Origin: Nitrospinota bacterium
GTDB taxonomy: Bacteria; Nitrospirota; Nitrospiria; Nitrospirales; UBA8639
Assembly (NCBI GenBank): GCA_022561525.1
Contig: JADFRB010000098.1
Location: 1 to 7,060, forward strand
Reading direction: 5' to 3'
DNA: 7,060 bases
Below are positions 1 through 6,146 of this stretch, piece by piece. The first letter of the stretch is position 1; every line of letters begins with the position of its first letter. A program made the translations under genes and the position numbers. The notes beneath the pieces are model-generated. The model was not told the DNA's origin and did no database searches. It saw only the letters and a list, made by a program, of their open reading frames with translations.

Positions 1-1
1 C

Positions 2-250
2 AGCAATACCTATCATCACCTCGAAGAGAGGGTGACGTACTTTGCCAACCTCCAACAAGACCTTCAACCCGATGGGAGCATTGCCATCATCGACTTCACT
101 GGTGAGGGATGGTTCCAGCAACTTTTTGGCCACTACACCCCAAGCGAGACAATCCAACGCGAATTACAAGAAGCGGGCTACACCCTCGAAGCAGAATTGG
201 CCTTTCTCCCAAACCAAGTGTTCCTTATTTTTATAAAAAATCCGCAGTAG
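2..250 (+). CDS. class I SAM-dependent methyltransferase, C-terminal part (5' end outside window)
   Basis: The frame is open from the window edge to the TAG at 248-250, giving 82 visible residues. The segment reads as the C-terminal third of a Rossmann-fold methyltransferase: a THHL/YHHLEER-type helix, then L-x-P-x-G (LQPDG) followed by the hydrophobic strand SIAIIDF, then a helix (ETIQRELQEAGY) and a closing strand (QVFLIFIKN). The turn 'L(K/Q)PDG' before a beta strand is typical of Methyltransf_11/25 proteins that act on small molecules or lipids; the substrate cannot be told. An internal GTG at 32 is not the real start, because the family pattern continues upstream of it to the edge. The last 55 codons are duplicated at 3273-3437. 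A large hairpin follows 4 nt after the stop codon. Confidence 0.8.
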   Translation, partial: SNTYHHLEERVTYFANLQQDLQPDGSIAIIDFTGEGWFQQLFGHYTPSETIQRELQEAGYTLEAELAFLPNQVFLIFIKNPQ

Positions 251-497
251 GCCAGGGAAGCAGGTTTTGACTTAATACCTTTTCTGAATTTTAATGTATT
301 AAATCAAGACTTGCCCCCCTTTCCTGCCTAGCCAAAAACCTAATGCAATAGTAATGAAGCAAGCCCTCGCTTTTTCAAAAACTTTGGCTTAAACTTTAAA
401 TCGGCAAAAAAACATTTATGCAAATTTATCTTTTAAAACTATTTTCATTAATAAAAAGTTCTACCAAAGCGAATATTAACTTAGAAGAGGAATAGGA
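251..497. other. AT-rich intergenic spacer before the ATPase gene
   Basis: No credible coding frame is seen in this 247-nt stretch. It holds the 254-320 hairpin and then a very A/T-rich tract (about 370-480) leading to the ribosome binding site of the ATPase gene. The shift in composition against the methyltransferase and the right half of the window begins here and continues through about 2150, which marks the likely left boundary of transferred DNA. No second clear promoter was found in the A/T-rich part. Confidence 0.6.
254..320. repeat. long imperfect inverted repeat / hairpin after the methyltransferase stop
   Basis: Arms 254-278 and 296-320 pair over 25 positions around a 17-nt loop, with 3 mismatches (271/303, 259/315, 258/316) and 2 G-T wobbles. 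The innermost arm is TTAATAC/GTATTAA and the outer arm is AGGG/CCCT. Its place just behind the stop codon suggests a transcription end or an mRNA-stabilising structure, but no clean T-run follows it, so a standard intrinsic terminator is not supported. The left arm and loop also contain TTGACT (267-272) and TTTAAT (290-295) with a 17-nt spacer, which could be a sigma-70-like promoter for the downstream ATPase gene with a leader of about 200 nt. The two readings are not exclusive. Confidence 0.6.
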
Positions 498-1541
498 ATG
501 TTAAGATCCTTTGAGATATCAAATTTTCGTGGTTTTGAATCGTTAGACTTTAAAAATATCGAACGATTAAACCTTATTGCTGGAAAGAATAATGCTGGAA
601 AAACAGCCCTTTTAGAATCAATTTGGTTTGCGTCGGCAGGTATTAATCCAGGATTGGCCTTAACTGTAAATGCATTTAGAGGACTAGAAAATTTTGCCTT
701 AAGTCCAGATCCCAAGGCCGAACAGCCTTGGGACACAATTTTTCACGGTTATGATAGAAATAAAGAGATTTTCATAAAAGGCACGCATGAAAAGGAAGAG
801 GAGATTAAATTAAAGATAAAAACTGAACCCCTTCACGCCATATCAGCTGACGTTGAGGGCAAAGGAAACACTAGTGATGCATTGGTCTTCGAATTTAGTG
901 ACCGGGATGGCAGTGAACCCAAAATAATTAGTTTGTGGTTTGAGGGAGGACAACCAAAAAGAACTCCGCTTTTGCCCGCCCCTATTCCATCCATTTTTCT
1001 TTCCGCACGCCGCCCAGTTGGACCCGCAGAAGATGCTAGTCGTTTTGGAGTCTTATCTGTTGAAAAAGGAGAAGAAATATTAATCGAGTCATTGAAATGT
1101 ATTGAGCCTCGCTTAACAAAAATAGCGGCCATACCTAAACCCGTAGGAACAATTCTTCATGGAGATATAGGCACAAACCGATTGATGCCTCTTCCTCTTA
1201 TGGGAGAAGGAATAGTTAGATTGACAACAATATTATTAGCTATCGCCAGTGCACCAGATGGAGTAGTTTTAATTGATGAAATTGAAAATGGTTTACATCA
1301 TACCGTAATGCCAAAGGTATGGGAGGCCATTGGGAAAATGTCCGACAGATTTTACACTCAAGTTTTCGCTACGACACACAGTTTAGAATGTATTCAGGCC
1401 GCACATCAGACTTTTAAGGGAGCCGTTGCATACGAATTTCGAGTTCATCGATTAGATCGAAATGAATCGGTTACGACCTTAAAGACTTATGACCAGGACA
1501 CTTTGGATGCCGCAATTGAGGCTGACCTTGAGGTTCGCTAG
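498..1541 (+). CDS. OLD/AAA_15-type ABC-like ATPase, probable defence-system sensor ATPase
   Basis: A 347-residue protein of the SMC/RecF/OLD-like ATPase group. The N-terminus has the family opening (FEISNFRGFESLDF), then Walker A at residues 29-36 (GKNNAGKT). A variable insert at about 60-165 is rich in charged residues. A signature-like LMGEG lies at 234-238, Walker B (VVLIDE) ends at D260-E261 and is followed by ENGLHH, and a switch histidine sits in ATTHS (H294). It has no fused TOPRIM domain; a separate one follows 5 nt downstream. The start is ATG 498, with a purine-rich Shine-Dalgarno AGAAGAGG at 483-490 and a 7-nt spacing. Related ATPases (AriA of PARIS, the ATPase half of GajA and OLD) bind ATP as oligomeric sensors and control a TOPRIM partner; that role here is inferred. 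DNA is AT-richer than its neighbours. Confidence 0.9.
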   Translation: MLRSFEISNFRGFESLDFKNIERLNLIAGKNNAGKTALLESIWFASAGINPGLALTVNAFRGLENFALSPDPKAEQPWDTIFHGYDRNKEIFIKGTHEKEEEIKLKIKTEPLHAISADVEGKGNTSDALVFEFSDRDGSEPKIISLWFEGGQPKRTPLLPAPIPSIFLSARRPVGPAEDASRFGVLSVEKGEEILIESLKCIEPRLTKIAAIPKPVGTILHGDIGTNRLMPLPLMGEGIVRLTTILLAIASAPDGVVLIDEIENGLHHTVMPKVWEAIGKMSDRFYTQVFATTHSLECIQAAHQTFKGAVAYEFRVHRLDRNESVTTLKTYDQDTLDAAIEADLEVR

Positions 1542-1546
1542 CAGCA

Positions 1547-2152
1547 ATGAGCGCAATCCAAATCGAAAAACCAAAAATTTTAATAGTCGAAGGCCGGGAC
1601 GATGAACTCTTTTTTTCCTCTCTTCTCAATTCAACATCCGTAGGTGATGTTCAGGTAATGCCTATTGGAGGGAAAACGCAACTAACCAAGAATTTAAAGG
1701 CCCTTCAAAACGCACCCAATTTTGACAGAATTGAATCTATGGGAATTATTCGGGATGGGGATTCTGACCCACAAGGTGCCTTCCAAAGTGTTTGCAATTC
1801 ACTTACCACAGTAAACCTACACGCTCCTTCGACATTAGGGGTATCCCAGGGTAGTAATCCTAGGACTGCGGTTTTTGTTCTTCCAGATGGTGCAACCCCC
1901 GGAATGCTAGAAGATCTTTGCATAGAGTCAATTTCTTCCACGCCCATAATGGAATGTATAGATAAATACTTCGATTGCATCGAAAAAAGGGGCTTACCTT
2001 TTCCTTCCAATATGTCAAAGGCAAAAGCTCATACTTTTCTTGCTGCGCAGCAGCAAACGGGAAAGCGTCTTGGAGAAGCCGCGGCAGCTGGATATTGGCC
2101 TTTCCATCATCCAGCCTACGATCCCATAAAAGAATTTTTCCAGATTTTATGA
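1547..2152 (+). CDS. TOPRIM-fold DUF3226-like protein, putative effector partner of the ATPase
   Basis: A 201-residue protein whose N-terminus has the TOPRIM motif ILIVEGRDDE (conserved E15-G16), followed by a GGK loop (41-43) and a second acidic motif RDGDSD with D70, D72 and D74, the DxD metal site of TOPRIM nucleases and primases. The rest matches my memory of DUF3226: PDGATPGMLEDL (113-124), a KAKAHTFLAAQQ segment (158-169), GKRLGEA and an aromatic C-terminus. It is one domain of near-usual length for that family. ATG 1547 follows the ATPase stop by 5 nt; its ribosome binding site (GAGG, 1531-1534) lies inside the ATPase gene, so the two are translationally coupled. By analogy with OLD, GajA and AriB it may cut DNA or RNA once released by the ATPase. 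This is inference; DUF3226 itself has no assigned role that I know of. Confidence 0.85.
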   Translation: MSAIQIEKPKILIVEGRDDELFFSSLLNSTSVGDVQVMPIGGKTQLTKNLKALQNAPNFDRIESMGIIRDGDSDPQGAFQSVCNSLTTVNLHAPSTLGVSQGSNPRTAVFVLPDGATPGMLEDLCIESISSTPIMECIDKYFDCIEKRGLPFPSNMSKAKAHTFLAAQQQTGKRLGEAAAAGYWPFHHPAYDPIKEFFQIL

Positions 2153-2174
2153 TTTGTTATGGTCAACATGGCGC

Positions 2175-2198
2175 GAATTCATATAATAAGTGCAATTT
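2175..2198 (+). repeat. IS30 left terminal inverted repeat
   Basis: The sequence GAATTCATATAATAAGTGCA plus ATTT matches the reverse complement of 3247-3270 at about 19 of 24 positions. Mismatches are in the middle (positions 8, 9, 12 and 13 of the repeat) and at the last inner base. The outermost six bases are themselves the palindrome GAATTC, which makes the exact outer boundary uncertain by a few bases. Confidence 0.75.
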
Positions 2199-2265
2199 CT
2201 CTCGCCACCCGAATTGGGTAGGATGAGGGGCTGAACCAATCCATATCACCGGAGGAATTGCATCG

Positions 2266-3249
2266 ATGAAACACTACCAACACCTAGGCAATGAAGAACG
2301 GTTTTACATCTGGCACGCGCTACGAGAAGGGAACACACAACAGCAGATTGCTGAGGCCCTTGGCCGCCACCCATCAACAGTCAGTCGAGAACTCAAACGG
2401 AATACCTATCCGCAGTGTCATGTGTATACCTATCACTGGGCTAGGCAGATCGTGAAACATCGAAAACACGACGCGAATCGACACAAGGCTCGCAAGCTCA
2501 CGGATGAATGCGCGCGATTGATCACGCAGCTCGTTCGGCAATACTTAAGCCCGGAGCAAGTCAGCGGGTATCTCAAACAGCATCATGCTCTGAGCCTCAG
2601 TCACGAAACGATTTATCGGTTCATCTACAGTGATGCCACCCGAAAAGCGGAATTGAAACCGTTTCTTCGTCAAGGGGGTCGCCATCGCCGCAAGCGATAT
2701 GGCTCGGGCGCTCGCGCCTCCTGTATTCCCAATCGCATCTCGATCACGGAGCGTCCCCACGAAGTAGAACAGAAAGAACGCCTCGGAGATTGGGAGTGTG
2801 ATACGGTGATAGGGCAAGATCGCAAAAGCGTGCTGGTGACGGTGGTGGACCGAGTCTCATTGTATACGGTCTGCTCTCGAGTCTTGAGCCGGTCAGCCCA
2901 CGTGGTGAGCCAGGCCATCATCCGACTCCTTCGCCCCTTCAAAGAGCGCGTGAAGACCCTCACCTTTGATAATGGATCAGAGTTTGTGAAGCATGAACGG
3001 ATTGCCCGCGCCCTTGATGCGACGACCTATTTTGCCCATCCCTATTCCTCTTGGGAGCGAGGCATCAATGAAAACACCAACGGACTCCTTCGACAGTTTT
3101 TCCCGAAGCACACGGATTTTCGGAAGATCTCCTGGCAACAGGTGACTGAGGCCGTCGCCCACCTCAATAATCGTCCAAGAAAAACACGCGGGTATCGAAC
3201 CCCCAACCAACTATTCAACAATCACTTCGTCCCGCTTGTGGCGAAATAA
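2266..3249 (+). CDS. IS30-family DDE transposase
   Basis: A 327-residue transposase that cuts and joins the IS ends. The N-terminal part (about 5-45) is the IS30 helix-turn-helix, with IAEALGRHPSTVSREL. A second DNA-binding region follows (SPEQVSGYLKQ, about 95-105, and HETIYRFIY). The catalytic core has GDWECDTVIG (D179), LTFDNGSEF (D235) and GINENTNGLLRQFFPK (E269), completing the DDE triad, and ends with NNRPRKTRGYRTPNQLF. No frameshift or stop is present and the length is normal, so it should be functional. The start ATG 2266 has a good Shine-Dalgarno GGAGG at 2251-2255 and a 10-nt spacing. The stop overlaps the inner edge of the right inverted repeat. Confidence 0.97.
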   Translation: MKHYQHLGNEERFYIWHALREGNTQQQIAEALGRHPSTVSRELKRNTYPQCHVYTYHWARQIVKHRKHDANRHKARKLTDECARLITQLVRQYLSPEQVSGYLKQHHALSLSHETIYRFIYSDATRKAELKPFLRQGGRHRRKRYGSGARASCIPNRISITERPHEVEQKERLGDWECDTVIGQDRKSVLVTVVDRVSLYTVCSRVLSRSAHVVSQAIIRLLRPFKERVKTLTFDNGSEFVKHERIARALDATTYFAHPYSSWERGINENTNGLLRQFFPKHTDFRKISWQQVTEAVAHLNNRPRKTRGYRTPNQLFNNHFVPLVAK

Positions 3250-3270
3250 TTGCACTTGCTACTTGAATTC
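3247..3270 (-). repeat. IS30 right terminal inverted repeat
   Basis: Reverse complement of this stretch begins GAATTCAAGTAGCAAGTGCA and pairs with the left end at 2175-2198. It includes the last bases of the transposase stop region and ends 2 nt before the homologous methyltransferase tail starts. Confidence 0.75.
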
Positions 3271-3272
3271 AA

Positions 3273-3437
3273 GTCATCGACTTCAATGGCGAGGGATGGT
3301 TCCAGCAACTTTTTGGCCACTACACCCCCAGCGAGACAATCCAACGCGAATTACAAGAAGCGGGCTACACCCTCGAAGCAGAATTGGCCTTTCTCCCAAA
3401 CCAAGTATTCCTCATCTTTGTAAGAAACCAGCCGTAG
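3273..3437 (+). pseudogene. 5'-truncated second methyltransferase copy (C-terminal 54 codons plus stop)
   Basis: This stretch aligns without gaps to 86-250: 12 mismatches in 165 nt, translating VIDFNGEGWFQQLFGHYTPS and so on to the TAG at 3435-3437. Differences are mainly third-base changes plus conservative ones (I/V, K/R), so the frame was under selection before truncation. The middle (3291-3406) has one mismatch in 116 nt, while the first 18 nt have 3 and the last 31 nt have 8. All sequence before the IIDF strand, including the SAM-binding part, is gone and replaced by the IS30 right end. It has no start codon of its own and is not expected to make a protein. Confidence 0.85.
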
Positions 3438-3472
3438 AGACGCGAACTTTACTTTGCCCTCCCTCTTCCGTC

Positions 3473-3497
3473 ATTCCCGAGATTCTTAATCGGGAAT
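3473..3497. repeat. REP/dRS3-like palindrome
   Basis: ATTCCCGA (3473-3480) and TCGGGAAT (3490-3497) are perfect 8-bp arms around 9 nt; an alternative inner pairing GATT/AATC is also possible. The surrounding GTCATTCCCG...CGGGAATC is the style of small dispersed intergenic palindromes found in many proteobacterial and related genomes. Only one copy is in this window, so dispersion is inferred. Confidence 0.6.
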
Positions 3498-3704
3498 CTA
3501 TATCTTCTTTCACCTCTTTCATTTCTCCCTATGCTTGAGTACATTCCCATCCCCATGATAAATAAACCTGGACCGTTGGCCCCCACGCATTTAAAGCCAA
3601 GCCATATTTTCAAAAACCCTCCACCGAAAGTTCGAAATATATTTCTTAAATGTAAATGTATCATGGCAAAACATGTCTCTATAGACGATTCATGACAAGA
3701 TAAA

Positions 3705-3735
3705 AGGCCTGCGCATATTGAATGCGGGTCGGCCT
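3705..3735. repeat. two-part hairpin (AGGCC/GGCCT and CGCAT/ATGCG)
   Basis: Outer arms AGGCC (3705-3709) and GGCCT (3731-3735) enclose inner arms CGCAT (3712-3716) and ATGCG (3722-3726), with a 5-nt loop and an asymmetric internal loop (TG against GGTC). No T-run follows on the plus strand; on the minus strand it is followed by TTTTA. A weak terminator for minus-strand transcription is possible, but no minus-strand gene is seen. Confidence 0.4.
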
Positions 3736-3781
3736 CGGTATGGAGAGAGTAAAAGTTAAATCAATAGGTTAATAAATAGGA

Positions 3782-3834
3782 TTGACCTCTTTTTTTGACA
3801 ACTTTTTTTGACCACTTTTTTTTGACCCCTTTTT
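3782..3834 (+). repeat. four-copy tandem repeat TTGACNNCTTTTT
   Basis: Four adjoining units of 13, 13, 14 and 13 nt start at 3782, 3795, 3808 and 3822. Each is TTGAC, two variable bases (CT, AA, CA, CC), C, and a run of 5-6 T. The array ends 126 nt before the metallopeptidase start. TTGAC is a -35-like core, but no consistent -10 partners were found. The T-runs make it prone to slippage in length. Confidence 0.75.
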
Positions 3835-3960
3835 CTCACTAAGGTTACTGGCACATTCTACTAGGCTCAAAAGATTTCCATTTCTGAAAATTTGTAGTTG
3901 GAAAGATCGCGAATTTGAGATATCTTTTCGAAACCTTTGAGGCAATAGTTTGGATTCATC

Positions 3961-4983
3961 ATGGCTAGCGATAAACTACAGTGGGTTGAATGGACGGATG
4001 AACAGATACTAGACCTTCGTCTCTGTGATCTCGGGCTCAAAATTCCTGCCAGCCCCGTTGCGCCCTATATTCGGCAATTGTATCGCGAGATGAAACAACG
4101 CGGGCTGAAGTTTCGTCCGCATTTCTGGTTGTCTGACGACTGGTTTACGCCTGATGGCGTTCCCGGCATTGCACTACCGTTTTATACGGCCCACACGCGC
4201 TTACAACGATTGGAGCTCAACAAAATGTTGGAGGTGGAAGGTGGCACCGCGGAATGGTGCATGCGCATTCTACGACATGAAGCCGGTCATGCCATTGAAA
4301 ACGCCTATCGGTTGCGGCGACTCCGTAGCCGGCAAAAGCTGTTCGGCAAATCATCCAAAGCCTATCCCGAATGGTACACGCCCAAACCCTACAGCAAACG
4401 CTATGTCGTGCATTTGGATATGTGGTATGCCCAAAGCCATCCGGACGAGGATTTTGCTGAGACCTTTGCTGTCTGGTTAGACCCCGATTCCAATTGGAAA
4501 GTACGCTACGCTGGCTGGCCGGCTTTTCGAAAACTTCAGTACATTGATGAAGTGATGCAGAGCCTGGCTGGCATCCCGCCGCCGATCCTCAACACAAAAC
4601 GCATTGAACCCCTCGCCAGTCTCAAGAAGACGCTTCGAGAGCATTATGATGAAAAACGAAAACGGTACGGGCTCGACTTTCCTGATTTCTATGAACGGGA
4701 TTTGCGGCGTCTCTTTTCAGATCATTCAGATTACAGCCAGAACACTCGCGCTGATAAATATTTATTGAAAATTCGCAAAGGCGTCAGGAAGAAGGTCGCC
4801 TTTTGGACCGGCGAATACCAATATACCATTGATCAAGTTTTGAAAGAGATGATTGCCTATTGCCGTCAGCATAAGTTGAAAGTGGTGGGGAACGAAGAAC
4901 AAACGAAACTGGATTTTATGGTCTTGTTGACGGTTCAGACCATGAATTATTTAAACGATGGGCACCATCGGATCGCGCTATGA
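3961..4983 (+). CDS. putative zinc-binding metallopeptidase (HExxH, Peptidase_Mx-like)
   Basis: A 340-residue soluble protein with no signal peptide or membrane segment. The zinc site is HEAGH (H106, E107, H110) followed by a second conserved segment DEDFAETFAVWLDP (162-175), where E163 or E167 is the likely third ligand, as in gluzincin-type enzymes. The N-terminal half has PHFWLSDDWFTPDGVPG, and the C-terminal third is a basic, probably helical region (KKTLREHYDEKRKRYG). It resembles the 'putative zinc-binding metallopeptidase' family often found beside ATP-grasp ligases; no substrate is known to me. Its ATG has only a weak, distant GAGG (3939-3942), so initiation may be inefficient or the start slightly wrong. 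The stop overlaps the next gene's start (ATGA), which indicates one operon. Confidence 0.8.
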   Translation: MASDKLQWVEWTDEQILDLRLCDLGLKIPASPVAPYIRQLYREMKQRGLKFRPHFWLSDDWFTPDGVPGIALPFYTAHTRLQRLELNKMLEVEGGTAEWCMRILRHEAGHAIENAYRLRRLRSRQKLFGKSSKAYPEWYTPKPYSKRYVVHLDMWYAQSHPDEDFAETFAVWLDPDSNWKVRYAGWPAFRKLQYIDEVMQSLAGIPPPILNTKRIEPLASLKKTLREHYDEKRKRYGLDFPDFYERDLRRLFSDHSDYSQNTRADKYLLKIRKGVRKKVAFWTGEYQYTIDQVLKEMIAYCRQHKLKVVGNEEQTKLDFMVLLTVQTMNYLNDGHHRIAL

Positions 4984-6017
4984 AGAAACTGCGCATTCTA
5001 GCCCTCATGCATGTAGATCTCGTCCCCCCGAAGGATGTGACAGGCTTTGATTTGACCACGGTCAGTTGGCGAACCGAGTATGATGTGGTGGAAACCTTAA
5101 CCGCGCTGGGGCACCAAGTCTTTCCGGTGGGGGTGCATAATGATTTGGGGGTCATTCGAGACGCCATCGAAACCTTGAAGCCACACATTGCCTTTAATTT
5201 GCTGGAGGAATTCGCGGGCCAGCCGACCTATGATCAAAACGTGGTCTCCTATTTGGAATTACTGGGTCTCCCGTACACGGGCTGTAATCCCCGCGGGATG
5301 ATGTTAGCCCGGGATAAAGGGTGGACAAAAAAAATTCTGTCTTTCCATCGAATCCATGTGCCGGATTTTCTCGTGGTGCCCATCGGACGAATTGTCAAAA
5401 GGCCGAAGCGATTAACGTTTCCTTTGATTGTAAAATCCATCACTGAAGAAGCATCCTTAGGGATTTCTCAAGCCTCGATCGTTGAAGATGATGAGAAGTT
5501 GCAAGAACGCGTGAAGTTCATTCATCACAGTGATTCAGTGGGAACCAGTGCCTTGGTGGAGCGGTATATCGAAGGTCGCGAGCTGTACGTCGGCTTGCTG
5601 GGCAATACTAGGCTCCAGATTCTTCCAATTTGGGAACTCTTGCTGGAAAATATGCCGGAGGATGCCAAGAAAATTGCCACGGCAAGGGTGAAGTGGAGCG
5701 ACAAGTATCAAAAGAAATATCGAATTCGCTCCCAAGAGGCAAAACGGTTGTCGCCGGAACTCCAGCAAAAAATTCGAAACATCGCCAAGCGTGTGTACCG
5801 CCACTTGGCGCTCTCAGGGTACGCGCGAATTGATTTGCGGCTGGACGAAAAAGATCAGAACAAAGTGTTTGTCTTGGAGGCTAACCCAAATTGCCAGCTG
5901 GCTTTAGGCGAAGACCTGGCTGATTCCGCGGAGCGTGCTGGCCTGCCGTACAAACATCTCCTCCAACGTATCCTCAGCCTTGGATTACGATTTCATGCCG
6001 AAAGGGTCCAGAGATAA
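4980..6017 (+). CDS. ATP-grasp ligase, D-alanine-D-alanine ligase-like
   Basis: A 345-residue ATP-grasp protein. Visible parts are an N-terminal Rossmann-like domain (RILALMHVDLVPP, FNLLEEFAG at 72-80), the link YTGCNPRGMMLARDKGWTKK, the ATP-binding lysine in PLIVKS (K152) with the following acidic EEASLGIS, the adenine-hinge LVERYIEGRELYVG (E194), and the metal ligands D285 (ARIDLR), E300 and N302 (VLEANPN). All core residues are present, so it should be active. The family joins a carboxylate to an amine through an acyl phosphate. True Ddl normally works in wall synthesis; here the pairing with a metallopeptidase instead of mur genes suggests a different dipeptide or peptide product, which is inference. 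Start ATG 4980 overlaps the upstream stop by 4 nt, has no strong ribosome site of its own and so is probably coupled. Confidence 0.85.
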   Translation: MKKLRILALMHVDLVPPKDVTGFDLTTVSWRTEYDVVETLTALGHQVFPVGVHNDLGVIRDAIETLKPHIAFNLLEEFAGQPTYDQNVVSYLELLGLPYTGCNPRGMMLARDKGWTKKILSFHRIHVPDFLVVPIGRIVKRPKRLTFPLIVKSITEEASLGISQASIVEDDEKLQERVKFIHHSDSVGTSALVERYIEGRELYVGLLGNTRLQILPIWELLLENMPEDAKKIATARVKWSDKYQKKYRIRSQEAKRLSPELQQKIRNIAKRVYRHLALSGYARIDLRLDEKDQNKVFVLEANPNCQLALGEDLADSAERAGLPYKHLLQRILSLGLRFHAERVQR

Positions 6018-6146
6018 GGAGACCATTCTCGGTGGCGGGATATATGAAGAGTAAAGCGGTAAAGGGGTAGAGTCTTTTGTTGACTAATTACCATCTCCAC
6101 CTTCGTTACCTTCAATTTTCTTTCTTCATGACCTCATGCAAAAGAT

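Larger units (their letters stand above)
2175..3270 (+). mobile_element. complete IS30-family insertion sequence
   Basis: A 1096-bp element bounded by imperfect inverted repeats of about 24 bp (2175-2198 and 3247-3270, about 19 of 24 matching; outer GAATTCA and inner AAGTGCAATT are identical). It carries one intact IS30-type transposase. Length, single ORF and end size fit the family. The left end lies 22 nt after the TOPRIM stop; the right end lies 2 nt before the truncated methyltransferase copy. No matching target duplication is visible: left flank ...GCGC, right flank AAG. This suggests a deletion or recombination after insertion, or ends set slightly wrong. Confidence 0.85.
3438..3960. 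other. gene-free spacer, 523 nt, with several repeats
   Basis: No believable coding frame was found on either strand; the short frames present lack ribosome binding sites and family features. The spacer holds a REP-like palindrome (3473-3497), a two-part hairpin (3705-3735), the TTGAC-polyT tandem array (3782-3834) and an inverted pair TTTCCA/TGGAAA (3875-3880 and 3899-3904). It must contain the promoter of the downstream operon, but I could not choose one with confidence. Confidence 0.6.

Noticed and set aside
833..1132. Antisense frame inside the ATPase gene
   Set aside because: Shadow of the ATPase coding strand, no ribosome site and no motif.
1975..2226. 83-codon frame spanning the TOPRIM gene end and IS left end
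   Set aside because: Shadow frame of the TOPRIM gene, crossing the IS boundary, with no family features.
86..3437. attL/attR pair of an integrase-driven genomic island
   Set aside because: Repeats at a gene 3' end fit the idea, but no integrase or recombinase is present between them, and the copies differ at both ends; kept only as an alternative to the tandem-paralogue view.
3236..3538. 100-codon frame across the IS30 right end
   Set aside because: It runs through the transposase end, the terminal repeat and the methyltransferase remnant in the wrong frame; the in-frame reading of the remnant matches the other copy.
3782..3834. CRISPR array
   Set aside because: Units of 13-14 nt adjoin with no spacers and are low-complexity; no cas genes are nearby.
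6080..6108. TTGACT promoter before the deaminase
   Set aside because: The -35-like box at 6080-6085 has no acceptable -10 at 16-18 nt.
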